Shown: positions 23,411-35,300 of the stretch, piece by piece
Layout of the letters: each line of letters begins with the position of its first letter
How positions within the stretch are numbered: the stretch's first letter is position 1
NCBI RefSeq assembly: GCF_036884655.1
Contig: NC_088327.1
Span: 14,083,001 to 14,147,000 of the forward strand
Direction: 5' to 3'
From: Musa acuminata AAA Group
Lineage: Eukaryota > Streptophyta > Magnoliopsida > Zingiberales > Musaceae
Length of the DNA stretch: 64,000 bases
Program-made: the position numbers and the translations under genes
Notes under the pieces: model-generated
Seen by the model: only the letters and a program-made list of their open reading frames with translations
The model's database searches: none
What the model was told of the DNA's origin: nothing

Positions 23411-24690
23411 TATTAAATCTCATATTTTGATGATGAAATCAATTGATAAAGTTATGATCTAATCAGCGTTTAAGTGACGCAGGACTAACTTTGATCATGA
23501 AAAGACAAATCGATTGAAGCAGAAAGAATCAAACGTTTGACCGGAGTGGATTATGTCAAAAGATTGAATGTCAAGCCAGAGAATTGGTCAACTTGCCGGA
23601 AGGACTTTGTGTCATGAGTTCGGGCATCAAGCCGAAAGATCGAACATTACGTAAAGGAGATTGGATGTTGTGAGAGGTAACATGTCGATTAGACAATATG
23701 TCGAAGGAGAAGACGATGCGCTAAAGGATCGGACGAAGCACCATATGAGTCGATGACATGCCGGGCAACATAGGATTGTAATCGATTATGTCTAAATTGA
23801 GATAGTTTAGGTCTAATTGAGTTAATTTCAGGTGTAACCATACTAACTCAATTAGAGGCCCATTAGGCTTGATATGAGATTGAGTTACACTCATTGGGAG
23901 GCCCATTCAGTGACCTAAAGTTAGGTTAGGTGGTGTCACTGCTAGAACAAGCGGTGAAACTTCTTGTGAGATAGAAAAGTACAAAATGTACCTATTCCGA
24001 AAGACCTAGCGATGGTACCGCCAGTGTCAAGCAGTGGTAATGCTTAGACACAATCTCCCTGACTGTGTCAGGCGATGGTACCACCCAGTGTCAATGTTGT
24101 AGGTGGTGGTACCATTACTCGAGGATTTAAATTTTGACTCCAATTTTTGAAGTCATTTGAGATCTATAAATACCTCACTAATTCCTGCTTAGGTAAGCAA
24201 GAAAAATCATAGAAAGAAGGAAAGAATTTTTGTGAAAAAAAAGCTATAATCTCTCTTGAAATATAGAGTTACTTTCTCATAGTATTTAGAAGTTCTTCTA
24301 AATGGAGAAGTGAGGTTTAAGTGTAAAAGAGAGAGGTGTAAAGATTCTCTCATGAGCCTATGAAAAAGAGAAAGAATTGTAAAAAAGGTAGTTGGTCTTC
24401 GCCTATTAAAAGAAGATCGTTAGTGAATGTCGGTGGCTTTGATGGAAGAAGAATCGAGAATGGACGTAGGGCGCAACGACCGAACCACTATAAATTCAGT
24501 GTATTTTTCTTTCATATTTTTCATTCCCATTACTTATTCATTTAACTGTCTACTACTCTCACTTGCTCTCTAAAGTTTAAATATATTTTCGATACGATTT
24601 CATCGTTCAAAATTTTTCAAACTGACGTTTTTAGAAAAGCATTAATTCACCCCCCAACCCCCCCCTCTTAGTGTCGAAATGGTCCTAACC
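23411..24690 (+). mobile_element. Solo LTR, family L copy A (TSD gtatc)
   Basis: A 1280-bp element flanked by a perfect 5-bp target-site duplication, GTATC (23406-23410 and 24691-24695). It begins TATTAAATCTCATATTTTGA and ends GTGTCGAAATGGTCCTAACC, aligning with the TGTTGAATCT...CCTAACA ends of copies B and C; the terminal dinucleotides have mutated. Shared internal marks: AAGTGACGCAGGACTAACTT, GGTACCAC-type palindromic blocks (23990-24120), a CTATAAATACC TATA box near 24165, and the terminal AATTCACCCCCC...CTCTTAGTG motif. No internal retrotransposon sequence is attached. Confidence 0.85.
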
Positions 24691-25628
24691 GTATCAATTA
24701 TAATAAATATTTTATCATTTATAAGATATTTAAATATAATTTATATTATTGTATTAGTCTTATAGTCACCAAAGTATTTTTAGACTAATAAATTTATAAA
24801 ATTACATTATAGAATTAGTCTTAAATGATATTAAAAAATATTCAAAATGATACGTATAATTAAAAAATTTTAGATAATTCTAAAATAATATCTATTTTGA
24901 ATCATTGATGAGGTAGAATAATACTATTTTGAATATCCTTATAGTTTAAGTTTGTATATTAAAAGATAACAACATTATTCTATAAGGATAAAATTAGTCT
25001 TTTATAATAGTAAAATATTATGTGAACATTAGATATGCTAATATTTCACCTAATGTAAAATAAAGATGATATCAATAATTCAACATTTATTGAAAACTCA
25101 AAATATTAATATATATTATTATAGTTGTATTTCCTATTATATTATTGTGCTTCTAGTATCCTTATATCTTTTTAGATGAAATTATTATAAATGACTTGAG
25201 CATATACAATTTATATTATGTATATTAGACCTTATTTGGATTTGTTGGAATGATCACAGACTTAACTGTTGAAAAATTTATGAAACTAATAATTAAAATA
25301 AATAATTAAGAAATGTCTATTTAGGCTTAGCCTCATGACAATTACTAATAATATTTAGATATTTTTATAGTATATAAACTACCCACTAAAATTTGTTAAT
25401 AAGCCATGATACATTAATGAAATAACTAACTATAGGTCAGTATTATAACATTCCAGGAATTCTATGACATATCCTTGTCATAATTGACAAAACTGTTATA
25501 CTAAAAAATATCAGACATGATGAGTCCTTTTTGTATAATTTATTATTAGTTCTCTTTTTTTTTTTAGCTTGACTTATGTATAATTCATTATGACACAAAT
25601 AAATAATTGATGAAACTTAAGAATAACT
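24691..25628. other. AT-rich sequence between two solo LTRs
   Basis: No gene or RNA is recognisable. It may be decayed retrotransposon DNA into which copy B inserted, but I see no readable domain. Confidence 0.35.
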
Positions 25629-27687
25629 TGTTGAATCTCGTATTTTGATGATGAAACCACTTGATGTATGTTTGTGAATTAATTTACGTTTTGAGTGACG
25701 CAGGATGCCTCGATCAGGATGAGACAATTAAAGCAGAAAAATCATGTTGTGCCGGAGGAGCATGTCAGAAGATTGGACGTCGGGCCGGTGGATCGGTCGA
25801 CGTATCGACAGAAGGCTTCGGGCCGTGGACTCGATCATCGGGCCAAGAAGAGCGGGTATTGTGCCAAGGATATCGGAGTTGCGGAGCCAACTGGCCGATT
25901 GGGCAATAGGCCGCAGGAAAGGACGATGCGCCGAAGAATCGGACGAAGCGTCGAGGGACCAATGACATGCCGGACAACTTTGTTAATTGCTTAGGATTAA
26001 TTGTCTTGATCGAAGTTTTTGTTTTACATATGCAGGATTAACTACGATGAAAGTAAGACATGCAGCAGGAGTTGCGCCGGAGTCATGACAATGATCACGT
26101 TGGGAGTTCAAGAGCTCGATGGAAGTTCGGACAGTCGTCGGAGGTTCTGCGGGAACAAATCCGAGAAGTCCAGAAGCTTGCCAAAGGACCTCATCGGAAC
26201 TTGCCAAGTGGATCGTCGCAAGTCCAGGAGTTTGCCGGAAGTCCGCAGGAGGATCACCGAGGGTTCGTCGGATGATCGACGGAAGTTCGCCGGAAACTCG
26301 CCGAAAGAAGCGATTGACGCACTGGAGCAAGCTGCAGAATATGTCTTAGGAAATAATCATAGTTAGCACATTGATTAAGTTAGAAATGGGAGGTGATCCC
26401 ATTAGCTTAATCTTGGGGCAATTGGGCCCCTGAAAGAATCAAATTGGGCCGAATGGATTAACCCATTCGGACCCTGATTGCTGTGGGAGGTGCAACCGCC
26501 CAAGCCAGGAGGTAGCACCGCCCAGACTATGTCTCCCTACGAGACTGGGCGGTGCAACCGCCCCAGCCAAGAGGTGGCACCGCCCCGGGCTCAGTCTCCG
26601 AGCGAGACTGGGCGGTGCAACCTCTTCTGTCAAGAGGTAGCACCGCCAGAGCTCAAGTTTCGAGCTTTGCCAGGCGGTGCAACCTCCCCAGTCAGGCGGT
26701 GCAACCGCCTGAGCTCTGGCAGAGAGGTGCAACCGCCCCTGACAGAGGTGGCACCGCCTAGAGGCTCAGTCTTCGAGCTCTGCCAGGCGGTGCAACCGCC
26801 CCAGTCAGGAGGTGCAACCGCCTGATCCCAGAATTCCAGGAATTGACAGATTTGAGCTCCAAATTTGAACTGGGTTGGGGCCTATAAATACCCCACCCAT
26901 TCAGCACTGAAAGCACAGAACACACACTCGAAATCTTGTTGTCTTTCTGTGGTTCTAAGAGCTCAAAACTGCTAGTTCTCCTCTTTCTGTTCTTCAAAGT
27001 TTGAGTTGTAAAGAGAGGAGAGAAAACTTCTGTAAGGGTTGTCTCCTAAGCCCATCAAAAGGAGTGAATCTGTAAGAGGGTGGTTGGCCTTCGCCTATTG
27101 AAGGAAGGCCTCTAGTTGACGTCGGTAACCTCGTCGGTGGAGGAAGCCAAAAGTGGAGTAGGTCAAGATTGACCGAACCACTCTAAATCTCGGTTTGCAT
27201 TTCCTTTGAGCATTTTACCTTCACTACAAACTTCTCAATAGCTTACTGCCCTTTGCGATTTTACGAACGAGTTTCAAGGTTCAGACGTAAATCTGCGTTT
27301 AGACGTAAATCTGCGTTTAGACGTAAATCTGCTTTTTCGTATGATCATCATATTGCAGATTGCGTTTACGTTTTGAGCTTTACCATAACTGCACACTGCC
27401 TTTATACTCCTGCTTAAACTGCGTCTTATCTAATCAAGTGATTTACGAATCAACATTTAGACGTAAATCAGTTTCTTCATACGAACGCCGGATTTCAGTT
27501 TGCGCCGATATTCTGGTTTTCATCATAGCTGCAAACTGCCTGCATAGTTTGACTTTAACCTTGCTTAGTATCAACTTTCATACAGAAGTTATTTTTATCG
27601 TTCGAACGCAGCTTTCGATTTTAATCGCAGAAAGTTTTCCGCTGCACTAATTCACCCCCCCTCCTCTTAGTGCTCTCGATCCTAACA
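25629..27687 (+). mobile_element. Solo LTR, family L copy B (TSD taact)
   Basis: A 2059-bp element with canonical ends TGTTGAATCT...CCTAACA and a perfect 5-bp target-site duplication TAACT (25624-25628 and 27688-27692). It has a CTATAAATACCCC TATA box near 26881 and the same 3' motif as copies A and C. It is about 0.8 kb longer than the other copies, partly because of an expanded block of GGCGGTGCAACCGCC-type repeats at 26480-26830 and a tripled 17-19-bp TTTAGACGTAAATCTGCG motif near 27281-27330. Its cleaner ends suggest it is younger than copy A. Confidence 0.9.
26480..26830. repeat. Near-palindromic GGCGGTGCAACCGCC minisatellite in LTR copy B
   Basis: About ten occurrences of (G)GGCGGTGCAACC(GCC) or GAGGTGGCACCGCC, alternating with CAGTCTCCGAGC / GAGCTCTGCCAGG spacers. 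Each block is close to its own reverse complement and could form a short hairpin. It lies upstream of the LTR TATA box, in the presumed U3. Confidence 0.85.
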
Positions 27688-29820
27688 TAACTAAAATTAA
27701 AGAGGGAAAGGTCTCATTATATTTTAATTACTACTTAGAGAGTAGATAATGATAAAAAAAATAAAACATAATTCATAAAATAAATCAATTGAGTTTATAA
27801 TGACTATACAAACTCATTAAAAAGAACTTTTATAATAAAAAAGGCCTATAAAGTTTGTTCCAAAGGAAAAGATATAAGTTGATATTTACTAATATTCAAT
27901 GGATTGTATTTGGCGCTTAAATTCATATTATCAATAATTGATAAATTTTCATTTTAACTTGAAAAAATCAAAAGTGCACAAAAGATTCATTGTTATAAGA
28001 AATTATTTGAAGTGATAGTTTTAGCCTACATTTAAAGATAATTCATATCTTGAGGGTATATGCTACATTTCTATAATTCTAGAAATTTAGTTTATTTATC
28101 TAGAATTATGAGAAAATTTATATGGAGCAATATAAATGATTGACAAAAAAAGGAAGAGGAAAGTTGAAATTATAAAATTGAAAAATCTAAAGTTTTATGA
28201 TACTATTACTAAAGGCTATAAAAAAATATTAATAATCAATATTTATATTTGAAGGTTAGTAAGAGCAAGTTTGTTGTATTAGTTTTATATATAGATGATA
28301 TTTTATTTGTCAACACTTGATTTATTATATGAAATCAAAATATTTTTTAAGTAAGAATTTAAGTTGGTTGATATGCATAAAATAACTTATATTATTGATA
28401 TTAAGATATTTAGGGATAGATCTTAATAATTGTTATAATTGTCTCAAAAAAGATATATCGATCGAGTTTAAAAGGGACTTAGTATGTAATTTTGTTCGAC
28501 TAATGTTACACTTATTATCATAAATTAAAAATTTTAGTTAAAACTAGTATTGTAAGAATGACTTGAAAAGTAATCAGATAAGAAATAATATTCCTTATAG
28601 ATATGCAATTGAAATTTTATTATATGCTTAAGTCTATACGAGATCAGATACTAGTTTTAAAGTAAGAAATATTTGGTAGATATTAATGTTACCCATAAAT
28701 AAAATATTATAAATAATATAATAAGATATTTGTAATCGAAAGGATTATATGCTTATATACAATAGATCATAATAGCTTGATGATAAGATTTTAATATGTT
28801 GATATTAGGTAGAGGGATAATTTTTAAGAATTATATTATCAAAAAATATATTATAAAAAATATAAGTTAAGTTTGTGGCATACTTAGGAGGCTAATAATC
28901 AAGCTTTATAATTACAAAATTTATCTCTAGACTTAATATGATTAAACTCAATTGTTAAGTCTACGTGATACATCATAATAAATTTCTTTTCTAAGAATAG
29001 TAAGTACTATAGCTATTCTATACATCATGGTATAAATTGCTTGCTAATTATATAAAAAATCTAAAAATAACTAATATCAATTAAGAACTAATTTTTTCTA
29101 TATTGATTGTTGATATATTTATTAAGGCTTTGTAGCCCAAGATATATAAAGAACATATTCTTATGATTTAGTTTGTAAACCATCCATAAAGATATAGTGA
29201 CGATAGAATTATTTTGATAAGACAAATTATAGAGGTTATTATGAACTATATTAGGAAAGACTAATAGTATTGTTATGTATAAAAGGAAATATGATAATTA
29301 TAACAGACTCATATTGATAGTCGAACTTAATGTAATATTATTATAATTATTAGATTTATTAACTTATTTCATAAAATTCGTGGCCACATATAAAACACTT
29401 TTCAAAATTTTTCTAAAATCCAATAGGTAAAACTATTTTTAGATAAACTTTTACTTTATTTATTTTGATTTTAAATTTTTTATATCTTTTCATTTTTTGG
29501 GTCACATGGGAGAATATTATATTATATATTTGTATTTAATTATGTAAGATATATTATAGATTTGATTATATTCTAATTATAGTTATCAGTCAATAGAAAT
29601 AAATTTTAATTATGATAGTATTTCTTCGAATATAAATTTGATGAGAGAGACTCTCCTAATTACTCATCAGAAACCATATTTTCTTCACTTATAAATAAAT
29701 AAGAACTCCTAGGGACAATATACGATTTGAGATCTATTCTTAATCTCCCTTAATCTATATTTTATCTTTTTATAATGACCATAAAAAGGATAAAAAGATA
29801 GAAGAAAACTAGTCTAGTTC
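27688..29820 (+). mobile_element. Decayed Copia (Tnt1-like) RT/RNase H and 3' end
   Basis: A heavily mutated frame around 28260-28310 reads KSKFVVLVLYIDDILFVN, the YxDD-type RT centre (here YIDD) of Copia elements; upstream LKFYDTITKGYKK also fits. Downstream fragments resemble RNase H and the terminal Copia sequence (DIFIKAL*PKIYKEHILM near 29110-29160). At about 29494-29515 a TCACATGGGAGAATATTATA motif resembles the polypurine tract and LTR start of Tnt1-like elements, so 29515-29820 may be LTR remnant. Nearly every segment is broken by stops. The part before 28000 is unreadable. Confidence 0.65.
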
Positions 29821-31200
29821 ATTTGTAGATCTAAAGAAATGTATTTCGAACAACATCGATGGGAAAGCATGGATGTTGAACGGTGGAGTGCAGACAATGG
29901 TGGGTAAGGGAAGGAAAGTTTATTTTTAGAATTAAAAAAAATAGGGGCGCTATTTTAGAAAAAAAATAAAAACATGAAAGTTATCTAAAAAAAAAAGAAA
30001 AAGATCACCATTTAAATATTTGAATATGGGTGATTTTTCTAAAAATACCTATATTTGGGATATTTTTCAATCCATATCGTGCATTTTACTTTTTCTCATA
30101 CAATACACCTAATTTGAAAAATACCCAAGCTACCCTTCAAAATAATTCTATCTATTACAATGTTTTGGTTACCATAATAAAAAATTTATAAAACCTACTT
30201 AAAAAAATTATAAATGATCTAAATAGACTATTCAACTCAATCAAATTAATTATATATTTTAAAAAATATAATATTATAATGGTCAAACAAAAGCAACCTA
30301 AGAGACACGATATGATGTCACTTACAATAATTTTTACTAATATTTATAGTATTTTTTAATATATCAATAAAATATTATAAATATTATTGAAAGACATTAT
30401 AAACGAATCAAATGAAAACACTACGATAGTTGAAAATAAAAAAAAAGGTGAAAAAATTTGATAGGAAAAATTATAAGGGATGTCTTGATTATTTTATAAA
30501 TTAAAAATATTATTTAGGAAAAAAGTAAAAGAGACTCACCTCTTAGGAAATAATTAAAATATGAGTGTTTTCTTTTAGGAAAATCGATTTAAATTTGGAA
30601 GGGAAGTATATGCTATACTAAATTTGGAGGGGGGCAGTTTGCTATTTCCAAAACATCAAAGGATAGATATAAAAACTCTTATTTATTAGGAAAATTAAAA
30701 AGGGCTTGGCCTAGAGCAAATCGAGGAATGATTGAGATTGGAAAATACCTCCTTTGTTTTATTTCCAGGAATGGCCACCAAAAATGTATTTTTTTTTTCT
30801 GATCTGTCTTTTGACTTGGAAATGTGATTATTGATCGCACTTGAGGCCCACTTTCAATCCCCTTTTTTAGTTAATATAGCAATTCCAATATTCATAGAAA
30901 GCATCGCCAAAAAAGATACAATATTTTAGTTCTTTGATTTTAATATATATATATATTAAATAGTTGAACTACAATTAAATTATATATAATTAATTTCCCA
31001 ATTAATTAGTCGCACTACAATTTTGTCCCACTGTTGTTATTCTTAAGTTATTCTGGGCACAAATTTTCCCTTAATTACAGATAAATTAAGCAGATATAAT
31101 CCCTCAATTCCCGTATGGTGATTGGCTATTAGCCCCTGCCAAAAGAGAGTAAATATTTTTTTTTTGGGAATCAAATTACTTATGTATTTTTTTGCAAATT
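29821..31200. other. AT-rich intergenic sequence
   Basis: Long A and T runs and no recognisable gene. It includes a short TA tract near 30944. It separates the retrotransposon debris from the BRM upstream region. Confidence 0.4.
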
Positions 31201-32328
31201 AAAATTTATTTTTATATATTTAAAAATATGATGAGAGTTTAGCTAAGCCTTTGCTGGAAGATGACAGCACGCCCAACGATTTACTCCCCCAAGCTATCAT
31301 GATGCAAACATCAAACACGGACGTTGTCCAATCGACCGAGGCTACGATGACGTCTGTGAGAAGTCTGTGCATCCTTCGGTTAGGTGGCCACCTCGCGTTC
31401 GCTGAATCGATGCGCCGCGTTTGATGACTCCTGACGCGATTCCTTTTCTCGGCGGAGCTAAAGAGGGGCACGTGGTGGATTACAGCTGTGGTTTCCATGT
31501 CATTTTGAGAATGGAATGCGGAAGGGGAAACGGGGAAGGAAGGCCAGCGGGGCCCACCGGAAAAGAGTGTCTTGCGGCGCCGGGACCAGACGCCGTTAAG
31601 GTTAAACGGCATGCAGGGCCCCACTCGGAAACCGCTTGGTCAAACCGGTCAAAACCACTAAGACATATCGGCTAGAGTTTATGACGTGTTTACCCTTATA
31701 AATGTTCATGTTTCTCAATAATACATATAAAGTAAGGGTATATTTGAAAATTCACGCACTGAAGGACGAGCTAAGCGGTTTCATCGTATTTGTAAAACCG
31801 GGGGCATCGTCCGTAATTAGAAAACAGGCAAAGGGCTATTTGCCCCACGATCGTGTCACTTAACCCTGGTTAGATGAACCAACCCGGGTTCGATAAACCA
31901 ATGAACGGCTCGAAAGGGCTCGTGGGAAAATAAAAAAAAGGAAAAAAAAAACCATTAAAGGAAACTAAAGAAAAAGAACAACAGGGCGGGGGGGAGAGAG
32001 AGAGAGCGGGGTCTTCTAGCGTTAGGGTTTGACCGTCGCACAGCATCGAGGGTTTTCATTTCCGAGGGAAATTACCGGCACTCCGGCGAGATCGCCGTAT
32101 TCCGGCGCAAGATTCGCCGCTCGATCTACGATCTCGCGTCTCCGTAACCCTTACCTTTGGGTAAAGGTCGCCGGTTGCGTAAAATTGGTTTCGGCATTGC
32201 TGGGTTAGGGTCGTGATCGGAGGTTAGAGGTGGTACTAGCATTGAAGCTTCTGGGGGGCTTCCGATCTCCCGAGATCGAGGGGTCTGGAGACCCTAAAGA
32301 TCGCGCCTTTGACTGGGGTGCCTTGGGC
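31201..32328 (+). promoter_or_regulatory. Upstream region and 5' leader of the BRM gene
   Basis: GC content rises sharply here compared with the DNA to the left. Near the gene are a GA tract (about 31993-32007) and a telo-box-type TTAGGGTTT (32022-32030), both common in plant housekeeping and chromatin-gene leaders. No ATG lies in the BRM frame between the GA tract and the chosen start at 32329. A second block, 31300-31670, has open frames on both strands but no known protein. A TATA box was not identified. Confidence 0.5.
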
Positions 32329-35300
32329 ATGCAATCCGGGAACGGCCGGAACCCGGCGGCCACGCCGTCATCCGCCGCGTCGCCTTCTTCCTCCTCCTCC
32401 GCGGTCTCCGCCCCGAACCATCTGGGCTTCGAATCAATCCAGCAGCAGCAGCAGGCTTATAGGCAGGTGAGTGGGTAGATTGTGCACCGTTTTCGTTTCA
32501 TATTCGTACTGTGACGGGCATGACGGTTGCGGCCGTTGCGTGGGGATCTGAGAAAAAGATGGTCGTCCATGTTTGTTTCCATATTTGGGGAAAAGTGGGG
32601 ACACACTTGGGGTTCTTTAATTCGAGGTCCGGGGGTTTTCGGAGGATTACCACTCAGATTCTGCGGCCCAGATTCGCTGAATCATGTGTTTCCTCTCGTT
32701 GCACGCTCCTTGTTGGATGCTGATACTATGCATTCTTCCCATTGGGTCATCGAACTTACTGTCTGAGCCAGTCGTAACTCGATCGCTGCCAGGTTGACAG
32801 TCGATCTCCAGGTTGGCAGCGTTGGATCGTATTTTCCTTCTTCCCCTGTATCTGGGTCTTTGATGGTTTTATCTGGATGCTTTCCGGGGCGGTAGCTTAT
32901 CGTAGTTTCTGGTTTTCATTTTTCTTTTTTTTTTTTTTGCTTTTGGGTTTGATGTTTTGGCTTCTTTGTCCATCTTGTTACTAATATTAAGGGTCACATT
33001 TTGTTTTCATGTGTTGTACTGGAATCCTGTTTTTATCCTTTATCTACCAGTATCTTTTTTGTCAATTTCTGTAGCCCTTCGTAGATCAATCTTCGTTCTC
33101 TGGTGTTGGGTTAGAAGTGTAAGAGTTCGGATCATTTCTTCTTCTTTCTCATTGGTTTTTCGAGTTGATTCACGATTTTATCTGACAACGTTCTTCGAGA
33201 CTTGGTTGTTTGAATTTTTCTATCGGTTGTTGACCATAATTTGGCTACCTGATTTTTGAGCCATCGCCGTGTGTATCAGATTTTCTGGACTTGGTTTTTT
33301 ATGCAAGTTTTATGTGGTCTTATGAGTGTACAGAGTAGTTTACTGGAGCTCTAATCAGCCTTTACAGAGTACTCAGATGATGCTACCAGGAGACCATTTT
33401 TTTGTGCTTCTTATGCTTGTGCAATCAACATAGGTCATTTGGGTATTGAGGTAGAAATAGCATCACACTTTATTACCGTATAAGCTTTTGAAAGCTGGCT
33501 ATTCTTGATTTTGCAACTTGCTAAAGCATGTGCTATTTGCGTGTACATTATATGCACACTAGGAATATGACACAGTTGTTTGAAAATTTTGGATTGTTGT
33601 GTTCTATTTGTGAGGTTTTTTTGCTTATGGTTTTAATCATATTCCATCGTTGTCTTATTGTCTATTCTTCCAATAATCGAGTAATAGTATATCTGATGTA
33701 GGCATTACAACAACAGGAGCAACAACAGAATCAGCAGCAGCGCAGGAAAGCTGAAGTTGATCAATCCCTTCTTAGCTATCAGTCTGGTGGTACATATGGA
33801 GTCACAGGCGGAACTGGTTTTCCAATATCTTCTGGTGCTGTACATCCGTCTCAGTTGCCTAATAAGTATAGTAACATACCTCAACAACCTGGTGCCCTTC
33901 AGCTTCGCGAGGAAAGCAAAAATAAAGGGCAGGATGTAGGACAGCAAATGCAGAACTCAATTCATCAAGCTTACTTTCAATTTGCTTTGCAAGCTGCTCA
34001 GCAAAAGGCTCATGGGAACTCAGTAGTGCAGCAGCAAGGTAAAATGAATATGGTCGGCTCATCTGGAAGGGATCAAGACATTTTTATGAACAGATTAAAG
34101 ATGCAAGAACTTATGTCACTTCAGGCAGTTAATAAGTCCCAAATGCCTATGCTTAATAGACCAGCAGAACAGTTCACACATGCCGAGAAGCAGATGGAGC
34201 CAGGTTGTACTAGCACTGATCAAAGAATTGATCAAAAACCTTTCCTAGCAGATGGGCAGCTAGCTTCTGCTAACATGGTAAGACCGATGCAGCCATTGCA
34301 GTTGCTGCAATCTCAGTATAGTCTGCAGAATCTTGCAAGCAATCAGTTGGAGATGGCACAGGTGCAAGCGATGCAGGCATGGGCAAAGGAACATAATATT
34401 GATCTATCTGTTCCTGCTAATTTAAATTTGATTGCTCAAGTTCTGCCCTTCTGGCAGTCGAATAGAATGTCTGTTATGCAGAAGCCAACTGAATCTAACA
34501 CAACTGCACAGAAATCTTGTTTGCCATCTTCAAAGCAACTGGTAATGCCATCACCAGTTGGCAGTGAAAATTCAGCACATGGGAACTCTACAAGTGATTT
34601 GTCTGGCCAGCGTGGCTCCATAAAATGTCATCAAACAGTCCCATCTACTTCAATCTCCAATGGCGGGGATACCACAGGCTTGAACACCAATACTTTGCAA
34701 ATGCAGCAGCAGGTTGCTGATTATAGCAGGATCAACCAGAATGAGAGAGTTGTCAGACCCACAATTATAACTAGCAGTTGTGGGTTAGTTAACCATTTAC
34801 CAAATTCATGTGGTAGCATGAACCAGCCGGTAGATAAGTCTAATGCAAAGAATGCTTTTATGGGGAATGAACTGCAGCAAATGCAGAATTTGAGGCCCTT
34901 GCAGAAGATAAATCGGTCCAATATATTACCTACAGTTCCTGGAAATAGTACTGTGGGTTGTCAAATTCCAACTGAAAGTGGATTTGCTCAGACACCAAAC
35001 CATCATGTTGGATTTACAAAGCAGCAGCTTTATGTTCTAAAAGCTCAGATCTTAGCTTTTAGACGGTTGAAGGTATGCAAAAAATCTCAAAACACATTTG
35101 CTTCCTTGCTTGTTTTTTTTTGGGTCTTCTGAAGCTAAAGCAGCAGCTTTATGTTCTAAAAGCTCAGATCTTAGCTTTTAGACGGTTGACAATATGCAAA
35201 AAATCTCAAAACACATTTGTGCCTTTGCTTTTTTTTGTTTTTTTCTTCTGAGGTTTGCATTTACGCTGGAATTGTGTTCGTTGGTATAAGATTTTGTATA

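Noticed and set aside
31300..31670. Open frames on both strands upstream of BRM
   Set aside because: They are GC-driven, without known domains, and lie in the likely BRM promoter region.
31850..31905. GGGTTCGATAAACC string resembling a tRNA T-loop
   Set aside because: No matching acceptor stem, D arm or anticodon arm can be formed around it.
32230..32328. In-frame 33-residue extension upstream of the BRM start
   Set aside because: It would start at GTG, not ATG, and the family begins at the MQSG-type start at 32329.
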